From contig JXTC01000260.1 of NCBI GenBank assembly GCA_002914845.1, positions 161,367-225,366 of the forward strand: 64,000 nucleotides of DNA, read 5' to 3'. This document shows positions 47,901 to 58,598 of this stretch, one piece after another (the stretch's first letter is position 1; each line of letters opens with the position of its first letter). The position numbers and the translations under genes were made by a program. The DNA is from Trema orientale. Taxonomy: Eukaryota > Streptophyta > Magnoliopsida > Rosales > Cannabaceae. Under the pieces are notes generated by a model, which saw nothing but the letters and a program-made list of their open reading frames with translations, ran no database searches and was not told the DNA's origin.

Positions 47901-50900
47901 AAATTTGCTTCATCGTCTTTCTTCTTCTCTGAATCAGAAACGTTTTGTCACTTAGTTACCGAGAATAGCAGCAAGAAAAGTCCTTAAATATATAGGTATA
48001 AACTAAATTTATCTGTAATAAGTTTTAATATACCAATTGAATATAAATTAAATTTATTTGTGATAAGTTCTAATATGAGTTGTTGCCAACTCAATTAATT
48101 TAATACGACATCATCTCCCAAACAATGTCTAGAACAAATTGTACTCAAAGGACACAGATCGTGCAAACCAATTAATGTGACAGGAAAGGGGGCAGGCCAG
48201 GTGATCATAATCCTTTGGGACTGTGAGCTTGAGTGACGTGATTCTGATTGTGTATTTCTAGTTTAATTCATAGTGGATCTGAGGTGTTGGTCCATGGACG
48301 TAGGATTATAAATTTTAGAATCCATGTGGTTTCTAAATTCTTGAGTCTCCATCGTTGATTATTGCTTTCTTGTCTAGTCTTTAATTAAGTCCTGTCCGAG
48401 AGAGTTTGATCTTGCTGCACTATTGTGTTCATTGGCGATCTTAGAGTTGATTGGAGCTCTAGCTTTTGAAATTCAATACGAATGTTTAACTATCAAAATG
48501 TTGAAAGTTCTTTATTTTCTGAAAATTTTGAAAGTTCTATATATGAACTGTTGTGACATTCGCATATTATTTTTATGCATAAAAAAAATTCCAAAAGATT
48601 CTACAGAATACTACAATTCTCATTTATTATATAGAAACTAATTCAACATATAGAAAATCAATGTAAATATAGATATAATAATATAATTAATTTGGCATTG
48701 AAAAAAAAAATCAACTTATTAAAAACTATAGAATCAGATAAAAAATAATAAAAATGAGTTAAAAATACTTAGGTTCAAGGATAATATACGGAGAAAAAAA
48801 CACACACTCACACCTATTTAAATAGGTAGGAGCAAAACAGATGAACATCCAGATTCAAAATTGAGTATGTAGTATATACACAAGGACTCACCGTGTTGTA
48901 GCAAATTGAGTTGCATGGTGTGGAGGTATTCATCCAAAGCTGCTACAAACCCGATCTCATCCTTCCTCGACTTCCACTTGTTGTGCTCGGCCAAGGCCTT
49001 GAACATGTCTTCCCCATTGCCACTTATCATCTTGCCTAGTCCCTCGCTGATCACAGCCCACCCTTGCTCGATGGATCCGTAGCTCTGCATTTCAGTGATC
49101 CCCTGTATTATGGGATCGCTCATGACATTCTTGGACTTCGGCATTTCTCGTTTGGATTGCCACATGCTCTCAAGCCGCATCCAAAAGTACCAAATAAGGT
49201 TCCACTCAAGCGTTCTGCTCAAATTTTCTTTATGAATAGTCTCGATAATGGTTTCGACTTTCTCATTAGGGTTGCTCCTTCCCACGTAAAGCAACTCTAG
49301 TCTGATGCTAGCCTCCCTTGCCATATCTTTTGCAATCGTTGTGAATTTTCGGATCCACTCCATATCTTCACCTCCGTACAAGCAGATGTGCCTTCCTTCT
49401 TGGAGCTGAAACAAAGTTTTCAAAGTTTATTACTTTCATGCTCATGTTTTATGTAAGAGTTGACATTTCCCATGCATGTACAAAAGTATGAAGCTTACCC
49501 ATGTGGCCATATTTGGCTCAAGGTCGTCCACTAGAAGGTCAATCGACCAACTCGTCTTCTCCCACATCAATTTCTCTTGAGCTGTACTAAAAGGATACGC
49601 TTGGCTCCTCCAAATACACATCATATGGATTGCATTGGTGTGCACGATTTTACCTTGTGTGTCCATCACCACAACCTGAGGCTTCTTGGAAAAGTTCCAC
49701 TTCTCTTTGATGTACCTAATAACCTCAAGAGGCACCATTAAAGGATGGTACACCGAGAACCATTCCATCAGGCCTCTTAGGCTTTCAAAAAGCTTATTTT
49801 TCTCACTAACCCAAAGATCCACAACTGGCACCCAGACTAAATCGTACTGACTCTCGGTCCTTGTTGGATTGTGCCACTTTTCTAAGTATATTTCCTGTAA
49901 AGTCGCATATTCTAGTCCATATTTGAGTCCGGGTTCCAGATCTGTAATGAATAGGACTACAATCTTCCTTCTCAAGTTATTGTTGGAAATCTGATTCAGT
50001 AGGATATCGAATGGTTATGTTCCTAGAAGAAAAATATAAGATGATCTGTATTGGCTTTACAGATCAAGCCATGCACATTTGCCTAAACTGTTGACCAAAT
50101 ATATAGTCAGACATTTGGTACTTAAATGAATCATTTTAACTTTATAACCAAGTAAGAATTTAGCCGAAATATAATCGAATGATTAACTAGCAACATGGTA
50201 GGATCGTTCATCATAATACAAGTATAGAGGCACTCAACATTCATTTAATTACTTTTGCAGTAACAAATTCACGACGCATCAATTAAGGATGTAGTTTAAC
50301 TATTAATTTGGACTAAAGGTATTAGTTTCATTTCACAATGCAATTTTGATTAATTTAACGAAATGAATTTAACGAAATGATAGTTTTGATACGATTCCAC
50401 AAATTAAAGGGATATACATGCATTTTGTACTAAAACCATATAATTGAAACTGGTCTTCTGCTTAAAAAACAAGAGAGGTTTTTGATATTTTTCCTTCGAG
50501 ATATAGTTAATTAAAAGAGAATTTTTAGCACAATTGGCAAAATGGTCCTTAAATGATTTTTTTAACAATTACATCCCTAGCTAAGTTTTAAAAATCTTAG
50601 CAATTAAATCCTTTCGTAAGTAATTTTTAAAATGTTAGATGAAATTGAGATTTTCAAGTCACATACAAGGATTGTTAAGGTCAAAATTTTTATTTTTCTG
50701 ACACTAAGGGAAAATTACTAAAATTTAATTACAATTAATAACAAAATATAAAAAAATTTAAAAAAATAGAAACTTTCAAAATTAAAACTTTTCTTAAAAT
50801 TTTTTTCTATTTCCCTTCCAAACTAATTAGTATTAGTGAAATACTAATTTCTTTCACTTAAACATGTTCAGTTTCATGAAAATTTTAACATTAATAAGCA

Positions 50901-53900
50901 AAAAGGATTTAATTGTCAATATTATTAGAACGTAAAGATCTAATTACCAAACAAAATAACTCAAGGACTATTTTGTCAATCAGTAAATAACATAGGAGCC
51001 AAACATGCCAAAAACCCATTGAAAAATTGAAGCAAGCTGAGATTCAAGAACAAACCCGTTTCTTGTTGTAGAAACTGTTGACTGCTCTGTGGCCGTACTT
51101 GTAGGGGAGTTTTATTCCCCTAGATTTTGAGTCATGAATGTTGGTTGAAACTAAAATGCGTTCAACGACCTTAAATACTTCGTAATCTTTCTTTGGCACT
51201 GACTAAGACCAAATTTGCAATTATTATTAGCCCCAGATATAATAACAAAAGAAGCCTATTGTCTTTGCCTTTTCATAAAGTACTTTTCATAACTAGAGGA
51301 CTTATATTGCAAGTATATAAAGTACGGTCTCACCTGTGGCAGTCAATATGTCACTTGCATACTTATCTGGGGCTGCGGTTGCAGGATAGGTCTTGCAAAT
51401 GTACTCATCCAGAGCATCCACAAAGCCTGTATTATTCTCCCTTGACTTCATCTTCCACAGCTGACGCAAACCTCTGAGCATATGTTCCCCATTAGCCACA
51501 ACCATTTTACCAGTTCCATTGCTAATTATGGCCCAATTTCTGTGTTCGGAGTCATAGCTCAGCAATGCAATGATCCCTTGCATTATAATGTCACACGTCC
51601 CTCTTTGTGTCAATTTTTTGGAGCAGAGCATACTCTCTAAGCGCACCCAGAAGTACCATAAAATGTTCCAATCAAGTGTTCTGCTTAGATTTTCTTTTTG
51701 AATGATATCAATTATGTTTACCAGTCTCTTCTTAAGCTTGCTCCTCCCCACAAAAAGCAACTCCAAACCGATGGCAGCTACGTTGGCAACATCTTTTGCA
51801 GCCTTTGTAAATTTCCGAATCCATTTTACGTCGTCTCCTCCATATAAGCAAATGCATTTTTCCTCATGAATCTGAAAAGAGGATTTCAAAAGCATAAGCC
51901 ATTTATAGGCCTTTATAATTTTTTGTAAGAGCTTTACTCGTAAGATCAAAAAGTGAATAGCATGCAGTTGAACCTTAAACCTATCTAATTGGTGAATTTT
52001 TAACTAGGGAAAACATACATGCATTGCTTGTGTTTGTTAAAGTTAGATGAAGATTTGGCGCTCGTTCATTAATTCTTGTTTGAGTCTAACATAAGATACC
52101 CAACTTCGTTGGCAAACGTGTATAACATAAGATATTATATTAGTGCCAATATAAAAATGTACCCAGATATCCATATTCATCTCCATGTTGTCGACAAGAA
52201 GATCAATAGACCAACTCATTTCCTCCCACAGCAATCGTTCTCTACGGGTAGAAAAAGGGTATGCCAAGCTTCCCCAGGTACCCATCATGTAAATGCCATT
52301 CGTGTGCACGATTTTCCCATGGGTGTCCATCACTACAAGGAGAGGGTTCTCCAAAAAGTTCAACTGCTCTATGATGAACCTAATAACCACCAAATCCATA
52401 TCTGAAGGATTGTCCACTGAATGCCATTCCATCTGGTCTCTTAAGCCCTTAAAAAGCTCCAACTTCTCTCTACTCCAATCATTAGTGTCCACAATTGGCA
52501 CCCAAACAACCTCGTATTTACTCGCAGGACTTGCCGGATTATGCCACTTTTCAAGGTAAGTTTGTTGTAGGATTGCATACTCGGCTCCAGTTATGAGATC
52601 GCTGTCTAGATTTGTAATGAATAATGCTACAACCTTGCTCTTCAGATCATCGTTAGAAATCTGTTTCAGTAAGATATAAGTGAGATATATTGTTAATTGT
52701 CGCAAGCCAATTACCACTTTTAAAAATATTTAGAAAAATATCATTTTTTTTCTCTTCTCACTCTTTTCCCATTTTCCCTTATATTGCTCTCCCTTTTGAT
52801 TTTCACTTTTACAAGTAAAAAATACCAGTTACCAAAAATATTTTTATTTTTTATTTTAAAAAATAAAAAACAAAAACATTAGCTACCGAACATTTTTGGT
52901 TTTGAAAATGAAAAAAACAAAGTAAGAAAAAATACTTTTGCTTGTTGTGTTTAAAAAGACAAAACAAAAACGATACAAAACGACACCTACAGTTTTGTAA
53001 ACTGATAAATGCACATCTCTAGCTAGCCACATTACTCGAAGAACATACCACATTTCAGACAAATTAACAATTTGAAACAGAGCACTACAAAACATGGTTC
53101 CAAAGTGAACATTGCTAAAGTACATACGATTTATATAGTTGGCATTGGTGAGGATATAGTTTGAAATAAATAGAAGCAAAATCAAGGCTTTCATTGCGAA
53201 CCTTTTTCTTGTTGTAGCAATCATAGAGTCCAGGTTTATCAAACAAAATCTTCAAGGAATTTGAGTTATCAACGTTGGATGATCCTAAAATGCGTACCAT
53301 GTCATGATATCCATCTGTAGTCTTGCTTTCTGAATCAGACAACTTCATCAGTAAAATGCAAATTGTATATGCATGTGCGTCAGTTCAATTAATCTATTAT
53401 ATGTTTTGTATTACTGGATTGGTAATGCATTACATGAATATCCTCATTCAAAGCAGAAGGCCTTACCAGTATATCTGTTACAACATTCGATTAGCTCCAC
53501 GAGATGGCCTTTTATGTTGTTGAGCTTTTGGCCTGATTCTGATTGTTCCCTTTTTAAGAACCTGCAGAAACACAAGTCAAAGGGAAATTAATATGTAGTA
53601 TGTACCTTTCAGAGGAAGTTTATAAGGACATATTCAGAGAGAATACTACAACTATCTTTCGAGAAACATAGTACTACATGTCGTATTTAGCTAAAAGACC
53701 GAGATGATAGTCATGGTTTTCTTTTTTTTCACAGAAAGTGTAATTAAATTAAAGTAACATGCATTGCATACACGTTTTCTTTGAATGTGAAGGCCAAAAT
53801 TTGTGTTAAAGAAACGACAATACTTCTAATCGTCCAGTAAACCGCCACAGGGATAAAAGAATGGGCAGCTATAACTTCAGGGGATTCAGCAGTGAAGTAG

Positions 53901-54749
53901 TTATGAAGGGGAAAGTCATAGAATTCGACGATTTTCTCGGTCACATCGAGAATTTCTCCAATCAAAGAGAAGAATGCATCAACTAGTCCATGCTCCAATA
54001 TTACTTCGGGCAATTGCTTGAGTAGAGCGATAGCTTTGGCGACAGGGTTGGTGGCGTAAAGTTGGACCAGAAGCGGGAACTCGCAAAAGGTGACCGCGAA
54101 AGCCACTAAGGCTAGCACCACCTTCGCATCCCAGTTGTAGTGCTTGGTTATCTGTAATATTTCCATGGTTATCATGTGTACGTCTACTCCAACCCGACAC
54201 TTGCTGAATATCTGTGATCATATAGAGTTTGTATCCGTACATAGGTTAAAAGGGTCTAAGTCACAAGTTGATTAGAAAAAGATTTTTTTTAAAAAAAGAA
54301 AAAGAAAAAATTGTTGACCTCGGAGGAAATTGCTATGATCACCCGGGTTGGAAGTTCATCGTACATGCTCTCAGGAACTTGGATTGCAGCCATGTCACGT
54401 GTTAGTGAACCCTGTTATATAAGCGATAATGCAATTAATCTCGCAAATAATCCAGATATTAATAATTGCTTGAAATATTAGTTTTTTAACCCGAAGTAAG
54501 GATTTATTTAAGTACCTCAATAAATCCAGGGGGGTCAGCTGCAGCGCGGTTAAAAATTGCGTCGATGATGTTAAGAAGAGGCTTCACAAAGGGAATGGTG
54601 CAATTTCCGGAGTCAATACTAGTGTCACGTACTTCCTTGATCCATAATTTATCCTTGTTGCGATCTCCTAATTGGGGTGATTCTAATTTTGTCTTCTGAT
54701 GATCTGCAGATGCGTTTGGCGATTCCATTTGGATCGATTGCGGTTGCAT
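43521..54749 (-). CDS. SEO-family phloem protein with one N-terminal domain and four C-terminal modules (predicted)
   Basis: SEO proteins form the filaments of sieve elements (P-protein, forisomes). Normally each has an SEO N-terminal domain, a thioredoxin-like part and an SEO C-terminal domain, about 700-800 residues. Here exons 1-4 (54749-54516, 54411-54319, 54211-53772, 53561-53467) encode the N part. Four cassettes follow: 53329-53202, 52660-52163, 51871-51334; 51198-51056, 49990-49499, 49405-48892; 47928-47777, 47635-47144, 47040-46509; 44972-44854, 44766-44260, 44120-43521. All junctions are GT-AG, and frames agree at every join (5,577 nt, 1,858 residues; 1,851 if the Met at 54728 is used). 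Exon-7 copies 1-3 end at a phase-1 donor before the Cys-rich tail; only copy 4 keeps CSDCGRVMNKYFVFR and a stop. No second N-terminal set lies between modules. The alternative is headless gene copies with separate promoters, which is less likely because internal copies lack stop codons at the family position. It is divergent from DC1 gene B. Confidence 0.75.
45790..45991. mobile_element. 202-bp MITE with 10-bp target duplication, in an SEO intron
   Basis: The ends are long inverted repeats: GGATAATGCTAAATGTACCA at the left, and GGATAATGTTATGTGTACCA when the right is reversed. Similarity continues for about 70 bp. It is flanked by exact TTGAAGCAAA copies (45780-45789 and 45992-46001). A 10-bp duplication fits a Mutator-like (MULE) transposase. 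The exact duplication suggests recent insertion. Confidence 0.9.
46509..47928 (-). other. SEO C-terminal module 3
   Basis: Residues 1059-1451. Motifs are FHYKDGQPALYDSYN, IVMFITDLDPEL, YEVVWVPIADNW, MLVVMNTQGEIVHRNAMSMM, HICLYGGEDMEWIRKFVRTA and LYLIWYFWTRLESMW. It ends RLQRG at CGCG|GTGAGT. The next intron (46508-44973) is about 1.5 kb and contains a MITE. Confidence 0.8.
48892..51198 (-). other. SEO C-terminal module 2
   Basis: Residues 676-1059. Motifs are VVLFITDLEPGL, YDLVWVPVVDLW, VVVMDTQGKIVHTNAIHMMC, HICLYGGEDMEWIRKFT and TLEWNLIWYFWMRLESMW. The first exon (51198-51056) has a weakly conserved start, VPKKDYEVFKVVERILVSTN, but is in frame. It ends LLQHG at CACG|GTGAGT. Confidence 0.8.
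50527..50992. mobile_element. Non-autonomous foldback element in an SEO intron
   Basis: The left part reads GGCAAAATGGTCCTTAAATGA and the reverse of the right part reads GACAAAATAGTCCTTGAGTTA, with further matches (AATTA.ATC) inward. The element lies between exons 5 and 6 of module 2 and does not touch the coding frame. No target duplication was confirmed. Confidence 0.5.
51334..53329 (-). other. SEO C-terminal module 1 (thioredoxin-like + SEO_C)
   Basis: Residues 288-676. The thioredoxin-like part has VVALFITNLDSDL, YEVVWVPIVD and PLLVVMDTHGKIVHTNGIYM. There is no CxxC redox site, as usual in SEO proteins. The SEO_C part has CICLYGGDDVKWIRKFTKAA, LELLFVGRS and ENLSRTLDWNILWYFWVRLE. It ends ILTATG at a phase-1 donor (ACAG|GTGAGA), just before where the tail would start. 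It is the most divergent of the four modules. Confidence 0.8.
53467..54749 (-). other. SEO N-terminal domain (exons 1-4)
   Basis: This covers residues 1-287. Motifs are MESPNAS, CTIPFVKPLLNIIDAIF, PESMYDELPTRVIIAIS, NWDAKVVLALVAFAVTFCEF, LDVTEKIVEFYD and YWTIRSIVVSLTQIL. The N-terminal tail is hydrophilic; exon 3 is rich in hydrophobic helices. It is the intact equivalent of the truncated copy at 4954-6902. Exon 4 ends in phase 1 (ACTG|GTAAGG). Confidence 0.85.
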
Positions 54750-55794
54750 GTGTGTCGCAGTTGGCTAGGTTCTGCACATTTTTATGCGTACGAAAGTCTC
54801 TAATTAAGCTAAACATATGGCGGTGGTCATGTTACTTTTACTAAAACTCAAGGAATAAAGGACAATTAAAGAAGAAACAAAAAAAAAAAAATAGTGAATT
54901 AATGGTCCTCTATATCTTGCTTTCGATGGGGTTTAGACCATGATCATCATGATAAAGTACTGCCTCTAGATTTTATCTTCCTTTCAAGTACAAGATTGTT
55001 CAAAAATTCACCTCCGGTCATTAATCATGATCTATGACCCTTTTTTCTGTTTTTTTTTTTTTTTTGGAGAGGCGGGAGGGGAATGTTCAATATTGGTGTA
55101 AGAACGTATGTATTAATGTTGTTCATTTTCTAAAACATAATTAGTTGATTAGAGTAATTGTGTGGTACTAGCTAGACACGTGAGTGTATTTACAACATAA
55201 GTGTGTGAGTCTATTTATAGCATAAGTCAATATTTAGTCCACAAATTATTTATTATTTGCTACCTAAGTTATCACGTCATTTAAGTTATTTTGTCAAAAT
55301 AACTTGTCAAGATATTTAAAATTTATATATATATATATATGGAAGTCCCAGTGAACTAGATACTATTTATAGAAGTCCCGATGGACTAGATACTATATAT
55401 GGATCAAGCCCCAGTAGACTAAAAATCATAGTATCTTTGAATCCCTGATTGTATAAAATATATCGTATTTTTATCCTTGTTATCAGAATTTGCATGCAAA
55501 TATAACAGAACTCCCCTTCATTATGAAATTAAATTCTTTTCTTAAAAAAAGAAAAGAAAAATAAAGCTTTAGCTTTTTCTTTTTATCTTCTCTCTTTTCT
55601 CTTTTATTTTTTCTCTTTTGTTTTCCTCAATCCTCAGCCACTTTACTCTTCTTCTCTCCTCACTTTAACCATATCCTCCTCCCTATTTTTTCTTTTCGTC
55701 TAGTCATTTATTCTTTTCTCTATTAGGGGTGAAAGTACTATCGAATCAAATCGACAAGGAATAAACCGGCGTTAAGTGGTACATCTTTTATTTA

Positions 55795-55797
<3 letters not shown>

Positions 55798-55831
<34 letters not shown>
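55798..55831. repeat. (TA)n microsatellite
   Basis: An uninterrupted TA run of about 17 units in the divergent promoter region. Confidence 0.85.
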
Positions 55832-55833
<2 letters not shown>

Positions 55834-56583
55834 TATTCTGATCCAAAACGAAATTGAAAACGTTTATATTTATCTTTTCATAACTTCAACATGCCTTTTT
55901 AATGTATGCGTCCTTTAATATTTTCTTCTTTTAGAGAGTTATGTTTAATTGTTGATTAATCTTTCTTTTTGTTTAAAAAAAAAAAAAATCTTACTAGTCT
56001 ATTAGGCCTTTTTTAGTCATTTTAAAGATTTGGATATATAACTTTATTTCGATTAAAAAACATAAAAAAGAGAGTTTTTTATTCAAGTTTTCATAAACAG
56101 GACATAGTTATGGAAAATGTCCAGCAGTATGATATTTTTCTTCTAGATTTGTCACTTGAATATTGATTTGGCAGTTGAATGAGTAAAACTAGAAAGGCAT
56201 ACATTAAATACTAACCATGTATATGGCTTAAGTCAAGTTCATTACTCTTATATATATGCAAACAAACAAATAAATAAGTAGATAAAGCTTAATGGCATAT
56301 ACCGACAATCCGATACCAAACTTATTTTCTAATTAAGTCACAACTTAGTCCGACGATATGGAATATTTACTACTAAAACCAGATTATAGTCATGCAACAT
56401 ACAGCTCCATAACATAAAACAGAGTTAACCATTTTTGAGCCACTAGCTAGCTTCTAGGTATCAATCTCTCTATCCTAATTAGTACCGACTTTTCTCCATC
56501 AGTCTCGATCTGCAGCCATTTCTTGCTTTTTATATATATATATATATATATGGGCACATATTTTTCTTTTTATATTGTTTTCT

Positions 56584-56755
56584 TTCAATTAAAATTCATC
56601 ACGTTTTTCATAATAAAAAATAAGAGAGAAAAATAACATTAAATAATATATATTTATTATTTTTTTTTTTCTAACTACTCAGTAATCGTTAGATAATGTT
56701 CTAACGACTAAACAAAAAATGTCTATAAATAGATAAATATATATATATATATAGA
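56584..56755. repeat. Dispersed copy of the 25.8-26.4 kb repeat
   Basis: It has the same motif order as the arrayed copies: AATTAAAATTCATCA, TTTTTCATAATAAAA, ACATTAAATAATAT..TTTATTATT, CTAACTACTCA, CGTTAGATAATG. It lies just upstream of DC1 gene B. Confidence 0.6.
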
Positions 56756-56866
56756 TATAGATTATGGCCCTAGACACATTTGCCTTCCTCTTCCGTAATT
56801 ATTTAGCCAGCTTAGTATCTCTCTCTGTAGTAGCTAGTAGTAGTACCGAAGACTAATACTATCATC

Positions 56867-58559
56867 ATGATAAAAGAAAAAATAGATAACCATCCCTTCC
56901 ATCCGAACCACTCTTTGATACTTACAGATCATAGACATGATCTTGACCGTTGCAGCACGTGTAATCAAACAAATTTTTTTAGCCTCATTTACCAGTGTGA
57001 GCAGTATCCCGAGTGTAAGTTCAGAATCTGCGGCGAGTGCTCTGCCGTGGTGCCAAACATAGATTATCCAGGTCATGAGCACAAACTTTGTTTCATGGAG
57101 AGAACAGATGAGGATGTTGAGTGCGATGCGGATGACGGCTATTGTAAACGAGATTTCGTTTTCGACGAACTTGACCGCTCAGCGTACTCCTCCATTTTCC
57201 GCTGCGTGCCTTGCAATTTCAACATCGTCCACTTGTTATGCGGTCCATTGCCGCGCACCATTCAGTATCAGGATCACATGCACCCTCTTTTTCTTACTCC
57301 CTTGGTTGTCGAAGACGATTCGGGAGCGTATTACTGTGACGTTTGCGAAGAGAGAAGAGATGAAAGGATTTGTGTTTACTATTGTGAAGCCTGCAAATAT
57401 GTTGCTCATGTACATTGCCTAATTCCTGAGGTATGTTTTGATATCACCACTAACCAGATATTTCAGAATCCACTATGATATATTAACATCTGCACGTGAA
57501 TTTTAATTTTCTTCATTTTTAACTTAATTCTTGTGCACTTTTTAGTACGGAACTTATAAGTTTATTAATAATTCTTTTATGCACTCTGAGTAAATCACTT
57601 TAATCATTTAATGAGTAATCTTTGATCTGTCAACTTAATATAATTAGCCTCGTACATGATAATAATGAATATCGAAAACATTGACCTTGGACGTTGAGAA
57701 ATTGAGATCCGTAGTTCGGATGATTCTCCGTCATTTAAAAGACAAAAAGCTCAAGCGAAATTGCAAGGATCAACCCTCTTTTTTTTCTCCCTCTCAAAAA
57801 CTTCATCTTCTTTCTCTATAACATTTCAATCGATATCTCTATCTCACCGAAGAGAGAGATCCGTTAGGGGTTTCCTAGTTTATTATTTGCTTTCAATAAT
57901 CCTTCCATCTGTATAAAGATCTCATTCTCATATATTTATTTTTGTGGGAATTTTGTCCTACAAGATTTCAAATCTGTGTAGATTTTATTTGTTTTATTTC
58001 TTATCCTACCAAATTTTATATACGTATATATTTTCTTAATTTTTTCTTTATGTCTAAACTATTTTTCTTCTAAATAAGAATCTTATAGGATCTAAATCTA
58101 GAAGATTAATTTCAATGTAGACGCTATATATATGGTTCACAAATATGGAGTCTATCGAACTTAGTGCTATATTTCAAGATGATGAAGATCTGGATCCTAT
58201 GGTGTCTTAATTTGGGATTCACTATCTACGTCGTTGAAATTGATTTTAAAATTATTGTAGGCATAGTGAACTCTGCTATTGATATGTCTAGCAATACTGA
58301 TAGTCATACAAATATTTTAAGAGATAGCAATAGTGACTAGCTCTTGTCGCTCTATGTTTCGTCCTAGAAATGAAGTGGCTTATGCACGTACTAGATTTAA
58401 TTTTTTCTATGTTAATAGTTTGTTCTATAATCGGGAAATCTGTAATTGTATTGCTCATCATATATATTAATTTGCCTAAAAATAACAAATGGACGTACAA
58501 AAGGAAATTATAGCAAAAAAGGAAAGTTCTACTTCTCATAAGAGAAAGCTTACTTTTCT

Positions 58560-58598
<39 letters not shown>

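Larger units (their letters stand above)
54750..56866. promoter_or_regulatory. Divergent intergenic region between the SEO gene and DC1 gene B
   Basis: About 2.1 kb separates the two start codons. On the minus strand a TATA-like CATAAAAA lies at about 54785, some 35-55 bp from the SEO ATGs. The equivalent divergent region at the left (6.9-12.6 kb) is swollen to 5.7 kb by transposable elements. A (TA)n run is at 55798-55831. No other gene is seen. Confidence 0.45.
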
